From: PLOWO2-12-38-17 sp963709355
GTDB taxonomy: Bacteria; Planctomycetota; Brocadiia; Brocadiales; Brocadiaceae
Direction: 5' to 3'
NCBI GenBank assembly: GCA_963709355.1
Contig: CAVPVY010000005.1
Span: 1,054,001 to 1,118,000 of the forward strand
Length of the DNA: 64,000 bases
Part shown: one piece after another, positions 17,711 through 27,375 of the stretch
Layout: every line of letters starts with the position of its first letter
Numbering within the stretch: the stretch's first letter is position 1
Notes under the pieces: generated by a model
The model's database searches: none
Told to the model about the DNA's origin: nothing
Seen by the model: only the letters and a program-made list of their open reading frames with translations
Translations under genes and position numbers: made by a program

Positions 17711-18721
17711 ATGCCAGAACTACGTAAAGATCCTGTTTCAGAACGTTGGGTGATTATTGCTACAGAGAGGGCAATGCGTCCTTCTGATTTTAAGTCGGAG
17801 CCTCAAATTATTAGAGGCGGATTTTGCCCGTTTTGTGAGGGAAACGAGGATAAAACCCCACCTGAAATCATTGCTTATAGAGAAAAGGGTGCACAGCCTA
17901 ATACGAAAGGATGGAGAATAAGAGTAGTAGCAAACAAGTTCCCTGCATTAAGAATAGAAGGTAATTTGAATAAGCGTGGTGAGGGAATTTATGATTCCAT
18001 GAATGGCATAGGGGCTCATGAGGTAATCATAGAAAGTCCAAAGCATATTGTCTCAATGACTGAACTTGGTAATAAACATATAGAAGAAATAATATGGGCG
18101 TATAGGGACAGGTTAGTTGACTTGAAAAAAGACAAACGTTTTATATACGGCTTACTCTTTAAAAATGTTGGTGTGGCTGCTGGTGCTTCACTGGAACATT
18201 CACATTCACAATTAATTGTTACGCCTACTGTTCCAATAACAGTTATGCACGAAATGAATGGATGTGAAGAGTTTTATAAATATAGAGGTCGTTGCTTGTT
18301 CTGTGATATGGTTCAGCAGGAATTATCTACTGGCACAAGGATCGTGTTAGAGGAAGATAATATTGTCGCATTTACACCGTATGCTTCAAGATTTCCTTTT
18401 GAAATTTGGGTATTGCCCAAAGTCCATGCTTCACATTTTGAGAATATACAAAAACTGGAGATTGAAGAGTTGGCACAGGTATTACGTAAATGCTTGTTGA
18501 AACTTGAAGTATCGTTAGAATTCCCTCCATATAATTATATTATTCATACGACTCCATTTGTTTTTGGAGAGGTCGAACATTATCACTGGCACATTGAAAT
18601 TATTCCAAGGTTGACAAGAATTGCAGGTTTTGAGTGGGGATCTGGTTTCTACATCAATACAGTTAGTCCCGAAAGTGCGGCAGAGTTTTTAAGGGATACA
18701 AACATAGAAGAAAAGGGTTGA
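17711..18721 (+). CDS. galT: GalT-like hexose-1-phosphate uridylyl/adenylyltransferase
   Basis: 336 aa of the galactose-1-phosphate uridylyltransferase family (HIT superfamily). The zinc-site cysteines C39PFC42 and C195LFC198, the nucleophilic motif H163SHSQ167 (family HxHxQ) and the C-terminal H290YHWH294 are all visible. It starts MPELRKDPVSERWVII, typical of the family. No galK or galE is nearby. Next to glgA, it may act on glucose-1-phosphate or as an ADP-glucose phosphorylase rather than in galactose use, so the symbol is a family label. glgA begins 13 bases downstream. Confidence 0.85.
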   Translation: MPELRKDPVSERWVIIATERAMRPSDFKSEPQIIRGGFCPFCEGNEDKTPPEIIAYREKGAQPNTKGWRIRVVANKFPALRIEGNLNKRGEGIYDSMNGIGAHEVIIESPKHIVSMTELGNKHIEEIIWAYRDRLVDLKKDKRFIYGLLFKNVGVAAGASLEHSHSQLIVTPTVPITVMHEMNGCEEFYKYRGRCLFCDMVQQELSTGTRIVLEEDNIVAFTPYASRFPFEIWVLPKVHASHFENIQKLEIEELAQVLRKCLLKLEVSLEFPPYNYIIHTTPFVFGEVEHYHWHIEIIPRLTRIAGFEWGSGFYINTVSPESAAEFLRDTNIEEKG

Positions 18722-18733
18722 GTTATATAAATA

Positions 18734-20197
18734 GTGAAAGTAATTTATGTGTCATCTGAGGTTGTGCCATTTGCAAAAACAGGCGGTCTTGCTGAAATAG
18801 CCGGAACAATACCAAAATATTTGAAAAAATTGGGAGTAGATATAATAATTATAATGCCTCTGTACAAGGTTATAAAAGAAAATAATTTTCATTTGATAAA
18901 AACTGATATTCAGGTTGAAACAAGAATTGGAGATAAGATTCAAATAGGGTATATTTATAAAGGTTTTTTACCGAATACAAACGTACCTATTTATTTTTTG
19001 GCGTGTGAAGAATATTATAACAGAGAAGGATTGTATAATTATCCAGGTTCAACAAAAGACTATGAGGATAATTGTGAACGTTTTGTATTTTTTTCACGTA
19101 GTGTGTTAGAAATTTGTGAAAAATTAAATATTAATCCAGATATAATTCATTGTAATGACTGGCAGACAGGACTTGCGCCCGTTTTCCTGAAGACCATTTA
19201 TGCGTGGAAGAAAAGTTTTAAAAATACGAAAGCAATTATGACTATTCATAATATTGCGTATCAAGGGTTATTCTGGCATTGGGATATGAAATTAACTGGT
19301 TTAGATTGGAGCCTTTTTAGCTGGAAACAATTAGAATTTTATGGAAAACTAAATTTATTAAAAGGTGGTATTATCTTTAGCGATCTAATTACTACTGTAA
19401 GCAAAACATATGCAAAAGAAATTCAAACACCCGAATACGGTGTGGGGTTGGATGGTGTGCTTAGAGAAAGGGCAAACGATCTTTATGGTATTGTTAACGG
19501 AATTGATTATACGGTATGGAACCCGGAGACTGATAAATTTATCGTCGCAAATTATGGAATAAACAGCCTCAATGGAAAGCAATTCTGTAAAAAGGATTTA
19601 CAAAATAAATACAAACTTCCTGAAAGAGACGTTCCAATTATTGGAATGATAAGCCGCTTAACTGACCAGAAAGGGTTGGATTTAATTGTGGATAAATTCC
19701 AAGATTTAATGAAAATTGATCTTCAATTTATTTTGTTGGGTAAGGGTGAAGATCGATATCATAAAATATTTGAGAGTTATGCAAAAGCTTTTCCTCAGAA
19801 AGTGGCTGTAAAATTAATTTTTGATGAGCGTTCAGCGCACGAAATTGAGGCAGGGTCTGATATGTTTTTAATGCCATCGCGCTATGAACCTTGTGGGTTA
19901 AATCAATTATACAGCTTGAGATATGGAACAGTTCCAATTGTTCGGGATACTGGAGGGCTTGCTGATACGATTACTGACGTCCGTTTGGGAAATATTTCAA
20001 ACGGAAAGGCCAATGGATTCTCGTTTAAAGAGTACAACTCCGATTTGTTATTAGCCACTCTTCTAAGGGCTTTAGATTTATTTAAAAACAAGGATAAGTG
20101 GACTAACTTTATGAAAAATGGAATGGCACAAGATTGGTCGTGGGAAAAAAGCGCAAGAGAATACTATGGCCTCTATAAAAAAGTTGTGAAGGAATAG
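18734..20197 (+). CDS. glgA: Glycogen synthase
   Basis: GT5 glycogen synthase that transfers glucose from ADP-glucose to growing alpha-1,4 glucan. The 487-aa length is normal. The N-terminal KTGGL motif (K15-L19) binds the nucleotide sugar. The C-terminal Rossmann domain has SRLTDQKGLDLI and PSRYEPCGLNQLYSLRYGTVPI, with the conserved Glu of the EPCG segment. The start is GTG at 18734, 13 bases after galT, so the two are probably co-translated. With glgC further downstream it completes the ADP-glucose route of glycogen storage. Confidence 0.96.
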   Translation: MKVIYVSSEVVPFAKTGGLAEIAGTIPKYLKKLGVDIIIIMPLYKVIKENNFHLIKTDIQVETRIGDKIQIGYIYKGFLPNTNVPIYFLACEEYYNREGLYNYPGSTKDYEDNCERFVFFSRSVLEICEKLNINPDIIHCNDWQTGLAPVFLKTIYAWKKSFKNTKAIMTIHNIAYQGLFWHWDMKLTGLDWSLFSWKQLEFYGKLNLLKGGIIFSDLITTVSKTYAKEIQTPEYGVGLDGVLRERANDLYGIVNGIDYTVWNPETDKFIVANYGINSLNGKQFCKKDLQNKYKLPERDVPIIGMISRLTDQKGLDLIVDKFQDLMKIDLQFILLGKGEDRYHKIFESYAKAFPQKVAVKLIFDERSAHEIEAGSDMFLMPSRYEPCGLNQLYSLRYGTVPIVRDTGGLADTITDVRLGNISNGKANGFSFKEYNSDLLLATLLRALDLFKNKDKWTNFMKNGMAQDWSWEKSAREYYGLYKKVVKE

Positions 20198-20258
20198 TGG
20201 CGTAATTTAAAAAGATTGAAGATCACATTAATCAACCATTTTATCTTAAAGGTGCAAT

Positions 20259-21977
20259 ATGTTGTATAGTATTTTAAAAGATAAAAGTTACAATATTCTC
20301 AATAATATTGTTGATGCATTCGATGCCGGATTATCTATATTGGATAAAGATCTGAATATATTATGGGTCAATAATACTCTCTTGAATGTATTAAATTTGA
20401 AATACGACCCTGTTGGGAAAAATTGTCGGGATGTGTATAAATGTGAATGTAAAGACACCAAGAATTGTTCTACCTTTCAAGCTCTTTCCAGTGGCGAAAA
20501 ACAGTTCAGCGAGATTAAACATATCACAGGAAAAGGAGAAAGAAGATATATTCAAAACATTACAACGCCGATAAAAGATGAAAAGAACAATATAACGCAC
20601 TTCCTTAAGATCTCACTGGATGTTACAGATAAGGAAGAAAAGATTTATCAACTTTCTTTATTAAGAAAACTTGCAGAGTTGATGCAAGGTAAACTGCCAG
20701 TCGATCGGTTGCTTCACTTAATTTTGACCTGTGTTACTGCTGGTCCTGCGCTGGGATTTAATCGTGCAAGACTTTTTATGGTGGATAAAAAACGGAATGC
20801 TGTCTATGGCAGAATGGCTGTTGGTCCCTCCAGTTGGGAAGAGGTAAATAAAATATGGACTGAAACATCAAAGAAGTATGAAACCTTCGAAGACCTTGGT
20901 AAGGCGGTGGATGACGATTATAGTTTAAATACTCCTTTAGACATGGTTACGCGATTGATGGCATATTCTCTAACTGATGAAAAAGAAGTCCTCGTTTTGT
21001 GTATAAAAACAAAAAATATCATTCTGGAAAGAAATGCATTTAACAACCCAAAAATTAATAAAAAATTTGTAAGTATGATTGATGCGAACGAATTCGTTTG
21101 TGTACCGTTAGTAGTTGAAAACGAAGCAATAGGGGTAATATGCGCAGATAATATTTACAGTCATAAACCAATAACGGAGGAGCGCGTTGAACTATTAAGC
21201 ATTTTTGCTAGCCGTGCGGCTATGGCAATTGCAAATGCAGAGGCATATAAAGAATTACAAGAAAAGGTAAGGCAGTTAAAGCATACTCAGGGAAGGCTTG
21301 TTCGTTCTGAAAGACTTGCTGTTATTGGTAATATGGCGTCATATCTTGCGCATGAGATCCGTAACCCATTAGTAAATATCGGTGGTTTTGCAAGCTCAAT
21401 TATGCGGGCTCCCAATAAGGATGATCAAATAAGACAAAACGCTGAGATTATTGTAGAAGAAGTTAGTCGGTTAGAAAAGATACTTGCAAATATTATGAAT
21501 TTTAGTAAGCCTGCAGAACCTGTTAAATTGCCCACGCAGATAAATGAGCTATTAGAAAGCACTTGTTTTTTTATGGATTCATATTTCATAGAAAACCGTA
21601 TTCAGGTGGTCAAAAGATTTGGTGATATGATACCTGAAATTACTGTTGATCCAACCCAAATAAAACAAGTATTATTAAATATGATAAATAATGCTGTAGA
21701 ATCAATGTCAGGCGGTGGCACGCTGACAGTGGAGACAATGGTGGAAAATGATTACGTAAAAATTAATATAACAGATACTGGTATAGGAATGACTGCAGAA
21801 ATCACACAAAATATATTTACACCATTTTTTACTACAAAGGCAGAGGGAACGGGTGTTGGACTTGCAGTATCTCATAAAATAGTGGATGACCATGGGGGTA
21901 GCATAGAAGTGAAAAGTTCTTTGCAAGAAGGGTCGACCTTCTCCATATACTTGCCAATTACACAATGGAATGGATAA
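20259..21977 (+). CDS. PAS-GAF sensor histidine kinase
   Basis: 572 aa, soluble, with no membrane segment. In order: a PAS domain (about 10-120, DAFDAGLSILDKDLNILWVNN) containing a Cys cluster CECKDTKNC, a GAF domain (about 135-330), a dimerisation domain with the phospho-acceptor His365 (LAHEIRNPLVN), and a HATPase domain (MINNAVESM, ITDTGIGM, GTGVGLAV). The Cys-rich PAS could sense redox state or bind a metal cluster, but that is a guess. It overlaps the next gene by 13 bases, and a CheY-like protein follows one gene later; the two may form a split two-component system within the glycogen cluster. Confidence 0.88.
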   Translation: MLYSILKDKSYNILNNIVDAFDAGLSILDKDLNILWVNNTLLNVLNLKYDPVGKNCRDVYKCECKDTKNCSTFQALSSGEKQFSEIKHITGKGERRYIQNITTPIKDEKNNITHFLKISLDVTDKEEKIYQLSLLRKLAELMQGKLPVDRLLHLILTCVTAGPALGFNRARLFMVDKKRNAVYGRMAVGPSSWEEVNKIWTETSKKYETFEDLGKAVDDDYSLNTPLDMVTRLMAYSLTDEKEVLVLCIKTKNIILERNAFNNPKINKKFVSMIDANEFVCVPLVVENEAIGVICADNIYSHKPITEERVELLSIFASRAAMAIANAEAYKELQEKVRQLKHTQGRLVRSERLAVIGNMASYLAHEIRNPLVNIGGFASSIMRAPNKDDQIRQNAEIIVEEVSRLEKILANIMNFSKPAEPVKLPTQINELLESTCFFMDSYFIENRIQVVKRFGDMIPEITVDPTQIKQVLLNMINNAVESMSGGGTLTVETMVENDYVKINITDTGIGMTAEITQNIFTPFFTTKAEGTGVGLAVSHKIVDDHGGSIEVKSSLQEGSTFSIYLPITQWNG

Positions 21978-23011
21978 TAGTAATCGTATTGCTCCTTTTT
22001 AACGGCGTATTTTCATGTATGGAAATGGCATTTGCCTCTACCAACGTTCCACTATTACGGGACATGGCCTCTAAAGGAAATGTCTCTGCAAAAATATTCA
22101 TTAAACTAAAGGGACGGCCGGAAAGAACATTTGCCGTTATTCAGGTAGGTATTACGCTGGTTGGAATATTGTCTGCCACCGTAGGTGGCGCCGAAGTTGA
22201 GGCGTCTATTCTCCCATACCTCAGGGAACTTCTCCATGTTTCAGGTACGTTGGCTGAAATCCTTGGAATCGCACTTTTTGTTATCCCCTTTACATTTTTT
22301 ACCGTTGTTATAGGAGAACTAGTGCCCAAAGCTATTGCAATCCGTTATCCGGAAGAGGTGTCTTTGGCTTCTAGTCGATTGTTAATTCTAATGACAAAGA
22401 TTGCATCGCCTATAGTCCATACCCTTGAGAAATTAACGATAAAATTTCTTTACCTGATAGGGATTCGTCACATTACTCCTTCTGAAGAAGCGGTGTCAGA
22501 ATTGTCTCTAAAATCGTTACACCCGTTTCACAGAGATTACATCTTAAATTTATTTGCATTGCGTTTTAAGAAGGCATCTGAAGTTATGCTCCCATTTCAG
22601 AAGGTCGTTACAATTCGTAGCTCCATGGGTAAAGAGGAAATATTGAAAATCATTATTGCCTGTGGACATACAAGACTTCCTGTCGTAACTGAGGAAGCCG
22701 AACCGCAAGTAGTTGGCATCCTTCACACAAAAGAATTTGTAGCCATGATGGACACTAAAACAGAATTTTCTTTAACAAGTTTACTCCGTAAACCCTTCTT
22801 TGTAGATGTACACGAATCTATTCTCAGAATACTCAAGAATTTTCAAGGAAATCGGGTTCACATGGCTATAGTACGCAAAGGCCTCCAGGCTATAGGTATC
22901 ATAACAGTAGAAGATATTTTAGAAGAAGTCGTAGGAGAAATTTACGACGAAGACGATGATGGAATGGTGAAAAAGATATGGAGTCAACGATTCGGTACAA
23001 GAAGGCATTAG
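21965..23011 (+). CDS. CNNM/DUF21 membrane protein with CBS pair
   Basis: 348 aa. An N-terminal DUF21 (CNNM) transmembrane domain (about 1-175) starts MEWIIVIVLLLFNGVFSCMEMAFAS and includes VGILSATVGGAEVE and VIGELVPKAIAIRYPE. Two CBS domains follow (about 200-330, ASEVMLPFQKVVTI to AIGIITVEDILEEVVGEIYDE). The C-terminal CorC/HlyC domain of longer relatives is missing. Family members handle Mg2+ or related cations. The start overlaps the histidine kinase stop by 13 bases, so the pair is coupled. Confidence 0.85.
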   Translation: MEWIIVIVLLLFNGVFSCMEMAFASTNVPLLRDMASKGNVSAKIFIKLKGRPERTFAVIQVGITLVGILSATVGGAEVEASILPYLRELLHVSGTLAEILGIALFVIPFTFFTVVIGELVPKAIAIRYPEEVSLASSRLLILMTKIASPIVHTLEKLTIKFLYLIGIRHITPSEEAVSELSLKSLHPFHRDYILNLFALRFKKASEVMLPFQKVVTIRSSMGKEEILKIIIACGHTRLPVVTEEAEPQVVGILHTKEFVAMMDTKTEFSLTSLLRKPFFVDVHESILRILKNFQGNRVHMAIVRKGLQAIGIITVEDILEEVVGEIYDEDDDGMVKKIWSQRFGTRRH

Positions 23012-23083
23012 ACGGAAAATCAACCTGAATAAAAGCAAGCGATTTAATTTTTATAAATTGTGATTTATTATGGGGAGAGAATG

Positions 23084-23443
23084 ATGAAAACTATTCTGGT
23101 AGTAGAAGATGATAAAAATCAACGCCTATTCTACGAGCAAGAACTATCGCTTGAAGGATATAACATCATTACAGCACAGGATGGTCAGGAAGCTGCAAAG
23201 AAAGTAAAGGAACACACTCCAGACCTTATTGTAATGGATATCAATATGCCCAAGATGAACGGGATCGAGTCGATTGGCAGGATATTAAGCGAACACAAAA
23301 AGGTACCCATTATCATTAACACTGCTTATAGCAGTTACAAAGATAATTTTATGTCATGGTCAGCAGATGCATATATAATTAAGTCCGCTGATTTGACGGA
23401 GCTGAAAACAAAAATAAAAGAATTGCTAAGTAAAGTTGAATAG
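23084..23443 (+). CDS. Single-domain CheY-like response regulator
   Basis: About 120 aa, a receiver domain only. The acidic pair is in VVEDDKNQ, the phosphorylated residue is Asp52 in VMDINMPKMNG, the Thr/Ser position is in INTAYSS and the conserved Lys is in IIKSADL. There is no output domain, so it acts through protein contacts. I chose the ATG at 23084 because GGGGAGAG lies just upstream; an upstream GTG at 23060 is open but has no ribosome binding site. Likely partner: the histidine kinase two genes upstream. glgC follows by 32 bases. Confidence 0.88.
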   Translation: MKTILVVEDDKNQRLFYEQELSLEGYNIITAQDGQEAAKKVKEHTPDLIVMDINMPKMNGIESIGRILSEHKKVPIIINTAYSSYKDNFMSWSADAYIIKSADLTELKTKIKELLSKVE

Positions 23444-23475
23444 AATTAGATTAGGAGATATTTTTTTAGGATAAC

Positions 23476-24696
23476 ATGTTGAAAAAAGTACTTGTAATGT
23501 TATTGGCGGGCGGTCAAGGAGAAAGGCTTTATCCGCTAACCAAGGATAGGGCAAAGCCAGCAGTTCCTTTTGGTGGTATTTATCGTATTATAGATTTTAC
23601 CTTAAGTAATTGTGTTAATTCTGGATTGCGGAAGATATGTGTATTGACGCAATATAAATCTTATTCCCTGGATAGACATTTAAGGATTGGATGGAATATA
23701 TTCAACAACGAATTGGGTGAGTATATCGAAAATATACCTCCACAAAAGAGGATAAGTGATATGTGGTATCAAGGAACGGCTGATGCGGTGTATCAAAATA
23801 TCTATGCGCTAGAAAGAGAACGCCCTGAAAAGGTCTTGATACTGGCTGGCGATCATATTTACAAGATGGATTATCGTGAGTTGATAGAGTTCCACGATGC
23901 AAGGAAAGCAGATATTACAGTGCCCTGCATCGAAGTACCTATAAAAGATGCAAGCAGGTTTGGGGTTATAGGAATAGACAATAATCAAATGATTGTTAGC
24001 TTTGATGAAAAGCCGGCAAACCCAAAACCAACACCATCAAACCCAGAAACGGTGCTTGTATCCATGGGTATTTATCTCTTTAATACTGAAGTGTTGGTAA
24101 AGAGTGTAATCGAAGATGCAAAAAAAGATACTGTTCATGATTTTGGGAGAACCATTATTCCGTCGCTGATTAATAAGGAGCGTGTGTTTGCCTTTATGTT
24201 TAATGATAAAAATAATAAGAAAGTTAAATACTGGAGGGATATAGGGACTCTTGATGCCTTCTGGGAGGCTAATATGGATCTTGTACAGATAGATCCAATA
24301 TTTAACCTTTATGATAAAGGTTGGCCGATTCGTACCTACCACGAGCAACTCCCTCCGGCAAAGACGGTCTTTTCGGAGTTACTTCCAGGTGGGCGATGTG
24401 GCAGAGTCTTGGATTCTCTTGTATCTAATGGATGTATTATTAGTGGCGCCCATATAGAGAAGTCTGTTATTTCTCCAGATGTAAGGATTGATAATTACTC
24501 TGAAATATACGATTCTATTTTAATGGAGGGTGTAATTATTGGTAAGAATGTAAAAATTCGTAAAGCTATTATTGACAAATCTGTATCAATTCCTGATGGA
24601 AAACGAATTGGTTATAATCTAGAGGAGGATGCCAAACAGCTTGCTGTTACTGAAAAAGGTATTGTAATAGCACATAAAGAGATGCATTTGCTGTAA
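23476..24696 (+). CDS. glgC: Glucose-1-phosphate adenylyltransferase
   Basis: Makes ADP-glucose from glucose-1-phosphate and ATP, the committed step of glycogen synthesis. The 406-aa length is typical. The nucleotidyltransferase signature LLAGGQGERLYPLTKDRAKPAVPFGG, the GTADAVYQN segment, LAGDHIYKMDY and SMGIYLF are present, followed by a left-handed beta-helix C-terminal domain (GCIISGAHIEKSVISPDVRI). It belongs with glgA about 3.3 kb upstream on the same strand; the two-component genes between them raise the idea of regulated glycogen synthesis. Confidence 0.96.
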   Translation: MLKKVLVMLLAGGQGERLYPLTKDRAKPAVPFGGIYRIIDFTLSNCVNSGLRKICVLTQYKSYSLDRHLRIGWNIFNNELGEYIENIPPQKRISDMWYQGTADAVYQNIYALERERPEKVLILAGDHIYKMDYRELIEFHDARKADITVPCIEVPIKDASRFGVIGIDNNQMIVSFDEKPANPKPTPSNPETVLVSMGIYLFNTEVLVKSVIEDAKKDTVHDFGRTIIPSLINKERVFAFMFNDKNNKKVKYWRDIGTLDAFWEANMDLVQIDPIFNLYDKGWPIRTYHEQLPPAKTVFSELLPGGRCGRVLDSLVSNGCIISGAHIEKSVISPDVRIDNYSEIYDSILMEGVIIGKNVKIRKAIIDKSVSIPDGKRIGYNLEEDAKQLAVTEKGIVIAHKEMHLL

Positions 24697-24783
24697 TATT
24701 AATACCTTGCTTAAAATGCTTAAATTGTAATGGCTAGTCAAACATTTTCTATTGATGATAATTATCGTAAATAAAGGAGCAGT

Positions 24784-25323
24784 GTGAAGAAGCAGGATTT
24801 CTTAACGAGTATAAATAAATATTTTGTCAATGCAGGGCGATATTTTGTAGCAGTTGCCTCTATTATTACGATTCTGGCTTCTGGGTTTTTAATATTTGCA
24901 GGAATATGGGAGTTTTTCAATGGTATTCCAAACATACTAGAATTGTTATACCACCCGGGGGCTCATCGTTTAGAACTTGCAGTACATTTTATTTCCGCTA
25001 TTGATTTGTTTATGGTTGCTGTAGTGATGTTTGTTTTGGGTATTGGGCTCTTCGAGTTATTTGTCGATAGAGACCAGTCTCTTAGCTATCCACATTGGTT
25101 AAGAATGCGAAATCTCAGCGATTTGAAAGAAAAATTGATTGCTGTCGCTGTAGTGGTCATTGTCATTACCTTTTTAAAACATATTGTTATGTGGGAAAAT
25201 CCTCTAGAAACATTATACTTCGGAGGTGCAATAGCAATTGTTATTGTTGCAATTACCTTATTCTCTAAGTTTGTAGTAGGCGCTGAATCCCAGAAAATGA
25301 AGGACGAAGATACAAAACAATGA
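24784..25323 (+). CDS. UPF0114 (YqhA-like) membrane protein
   Basis: 179 aa with four predicted membrane helices (about 17-37, 62-92, 118-135 and 142-163) and short charged ends. The segment DLFMVAVVMFVLGIGLFELFVDR and the motif WLRMRNLSDLKEKL are characteristic of the UPF0114 family. The function of the family is unknown. Start GTG at 24784 follows a good ribosome binding site (AAAGGAGC). It stands alone between glgC and dnaJ. Confidence 0.8.
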   Translation: MKKQDFLTSINKYFVNAGRYFVAVASIITILASGFLIFAGIWEFFNGIPNILELLYHPGAHRLELAVHFISAIDLFMVAVVMFVLGIGLFELFVDRDQSLSYPHWLRMRNLSDLKEKLIAVAVVVIVITFLKHIVMWENPLETLYFGGAIAIVIVAITLFSKFVVGAESQKMKDEDTKQ

Positions 25324-25415
25324 ATTAAATATTCGCGTCCTCTAATTTCTTTTTGTTAGACAAAGAGTTGCTATTCATTTTCGAATAAAGCCATAAACAT
25401 ATGTAAGATATAATC

Positions 25416-26525
25416 ATGCCTGACAAAAGAGACTATTATGAGATTTTGGGAACAGCCAGAACAGCATCAAAAGAAGAGATTAAATCAGCCTATCGTACTC
25501 TTGCCAAAAAATTCCACCCAGACCTTAACAAGGATAATACCAAGCTCGCCGAAGAGAAGTTTAAAGAGATATCCGAGGCTTATGAAGTACTAATCGATGA
25601 AAACAAACGAGCCAAATACGATCAATATGGTCACAACGGGGTTGCATCTGACTTTGGTAAAGAAGGGTTTACGTGGCGTGATTTTAGTCATGTAAGCGAT
25701 CTGGAAGACATTTTCGGGCATGATATTTTCTCGGACTTCTTTGGTCACGGAAGTATCTTCAGCGATTTTTTTGGTGCACGCAGACGGGGTTTTGAGCAAC
25801 CTGAGCAACGCGCTAAACAGGTACGGATAGAAATTACTCTAGAACAAGCCTATCGCGGTATAAGTACTGAGGTAGCCATTCCTCGTATGGATGTATGTGC
25901 AAATTGTGGCGGGACAGGCGCTGCAAGTGGTACTGCACCTAAAACTTGCACTTATTGCAAGGGAAAAGGTGAAGTACAGCAGGAACAGCTTCAGGGTTTT
26001 GGCAGGATTATCAAAATCGGAGCTTGTCATATTTGCGGAGGGAGGGGGAAAATTATTGATCATCCATGTCCAAGCTGTCATGGGTGCGGCGAAGTACAGA
26101 AACTGGATAAAATCACTGTAAAGATACCTCAGGGTGTGGATAATGGTTCGACCTTACGGATAACAGCAGATAAGACAAGCGGGAAGTTAAAGGAAGATAT
26201 TTATGTGATTATTTCTGTACAACCTCATCCAATCTTTCACAGGCAGGGGAGTGATATATATCTGGAAAAGTCCATTAAATTAACCGAGGCGGCGCTGGGG
26301 TCAAAGGTTGAGGTGACTACGTTAGACGGAAATGCCTTAATGAAGATTCCTCCGGAGACACAAACTGACACCCTGTTTAGACTGAGGGGCTGCGGCATGC
26401 CACTCTTGAAAGGGCATGGTTATGGCGATCAATATGTGCGAATTTTTATACGTACTCCTAAGGATTTGACAAAAAGGCAAAGAGAATTGCTCGAAGAATT
26501 TGAAGCAATCGAAATGAAAAAATAA
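25416..26525 (+). CDS. dnaJ: DnaJ co-chaperone
   Basis: 369 aa. J-domain with H34-P-D36 (residues 1-70), a Gly/Phe-rich linker (DIFGHDIFSDFFGHG), four zinc-finger repeats between about residues 161 and 230 (CANCGGTG, CTYCKGKG, CHICGGRG, CPSCHGCG; the last lacks the final canonical spacing by one substitution), and the C-terminal substrate-binding domains. It delivers unfolded clients to DnaK and stimulates its ATPase. No dnaK or grpE is in the window, so this may be a secondary DnaJ. Confidence 0.93.
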   Translation: MPDKRDYYEILGTARTASKEEIKSAYRTLAKKFHPDLNKDNTKLAEEKFKEISEAYEVLIDENKRAKYDQYGHNGVASDFGKEGFTWRDFSHVSDLEDIFGHDIFSDFFGHGSIFSDFFGARRRGFEQPEQRAKQVRIEITLEQAYRGISTEVAIPRMDVCANCGGTGAASGTAPKTCTYCKGKGEVQQEQLQGFGRIIKIGACHICGGRGKIIDHPCPSCHGCGEVQKLDKITVKIPQGVDNGSTLRITADKTSGKLKEDIYVIISVQPHPIFHRQGSDIYLEKSIKLTEAALGSKVEVTTLDGNALMKIPPETQTDTLFRLRGCGMPLLKGHGYGDQYVRIFIRTPKDLTKRQRELLEEFEAIEMKK

Positions 26526-26553
26526 GGTATTTCTTCGTTTTACTTTTTAAATA

Positions 26554-27375
26554 TTGAAGAAGTTCTTGAACATAGCCATTATTGCCATAACTGAACAAGG
26601 TTCAAAAACCGCGAAAAGAATAGTATCAGGGTTTATTCCTACACCTTCTATCTATGTATTAAATAAAGTAACGCAAGATGCTTGTTTTACAGAAAACAAC
26701 TCAACTGCCGGAATAACCGTATTTTCTGAACCACTGCAGCAACTGGTTCATAAGATATTCAAACAATACGAAGGCCTCGTGTTTGTTATGGCAATGGGTA
26801 TCGTGGTGCGGACGATCGCACCTCTTATTTGTGATAAACATTCAGATCCTGCTGTAGTTGTGGTTGATGATGTAGGGCGCTTTGTGATTAGTATGCTTTC
26901 CGGTCATGAAGGGGGGGCAAATCAACTGGCGCACCAGATTGCATCCGTACTCCATACAGATGCGGTGATTACTACGGGTACTGATGCACAAAAAGATATT
27001 ATTATTGGCATCGGTTGTAAAAAAGGAATATCTGCGGAAATTGTAAAAAAAACTATCATTGATGCGCTCCAGAAAGTAAATCGTAAAATCAAAGATGTAC
27101 GACTACTATCTACTATCGATATAAAATCTGAAGAGCCGGGTTTATTGCAAGCATCAAAAGGACTTGGCATACCTCTGAGAGTTGTTTCTAAATCAGAAAT
27201 AGCAACGTGTGCAAAAGAACATAGTAAATCAACGTTTGTTAAAGAAAAAATAGGGGTGTGGGCGGTATGTGAACCGGCCGCGCTTATTGCAGGGAGGAAG
27301 ACAAAGTTAATCCTAACAAGACAGAAATATCCAGGGATGACCATAGCAATCGCTCAGGAAAACTTTATGTGGTAG
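26554..27375 (+). CDS. cbiG: Cobalt-precorrin-5A hydrolase, short form
   Basis: Opens the lactone ring of cobalt-precorrin-5A in anaerobic cobalamin synthesis. The 273 aa contain the CbiG N-terminal domain (MAMGIVVRTIAPLICDKHSDPAVVVVDDVGRFVISMLSGHEGGAN) and the C-terminal domain (GIGCKKGISAEIV, SEEPGLLQASKGLGIPL). Full-length CbiG has about 350 aa with a middle domain; that middle part is missing or very short here, a variant known from other bacteria. Start TTG at 26554. It overlaps cbiH by seven bases. Confidence 0.85.
   Translation: MKKFLNIAIIAITEQGSKTAKRIVSGFIPTPSIYVLNKVTQDACFTENNSTAGITVFSEPLQQLVHKIFKQYEGLVFVMAMGIVVRTIAPLICDKHSDPAVVVVDDVGRFVISMLSGHEGGANQLAHQIASVLHTDAVITTGTDAQKDIIIGIGCKKGISAEIVKKTIIDALQKVNRKIKDVRLLSTIDIKSEEPGLLQASKGLGIPLRVVSKSEIATCAKEHSKSTFVKEKIGVWAVCEPAALIAGRKTKLILTRQKYPGMTIAIAQENFMW

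Noticed and set aside
26922..27344. 140-aa frame opposite cbiG
   Set aside because: Antisense to a clear cobalamin gene, with no family features.
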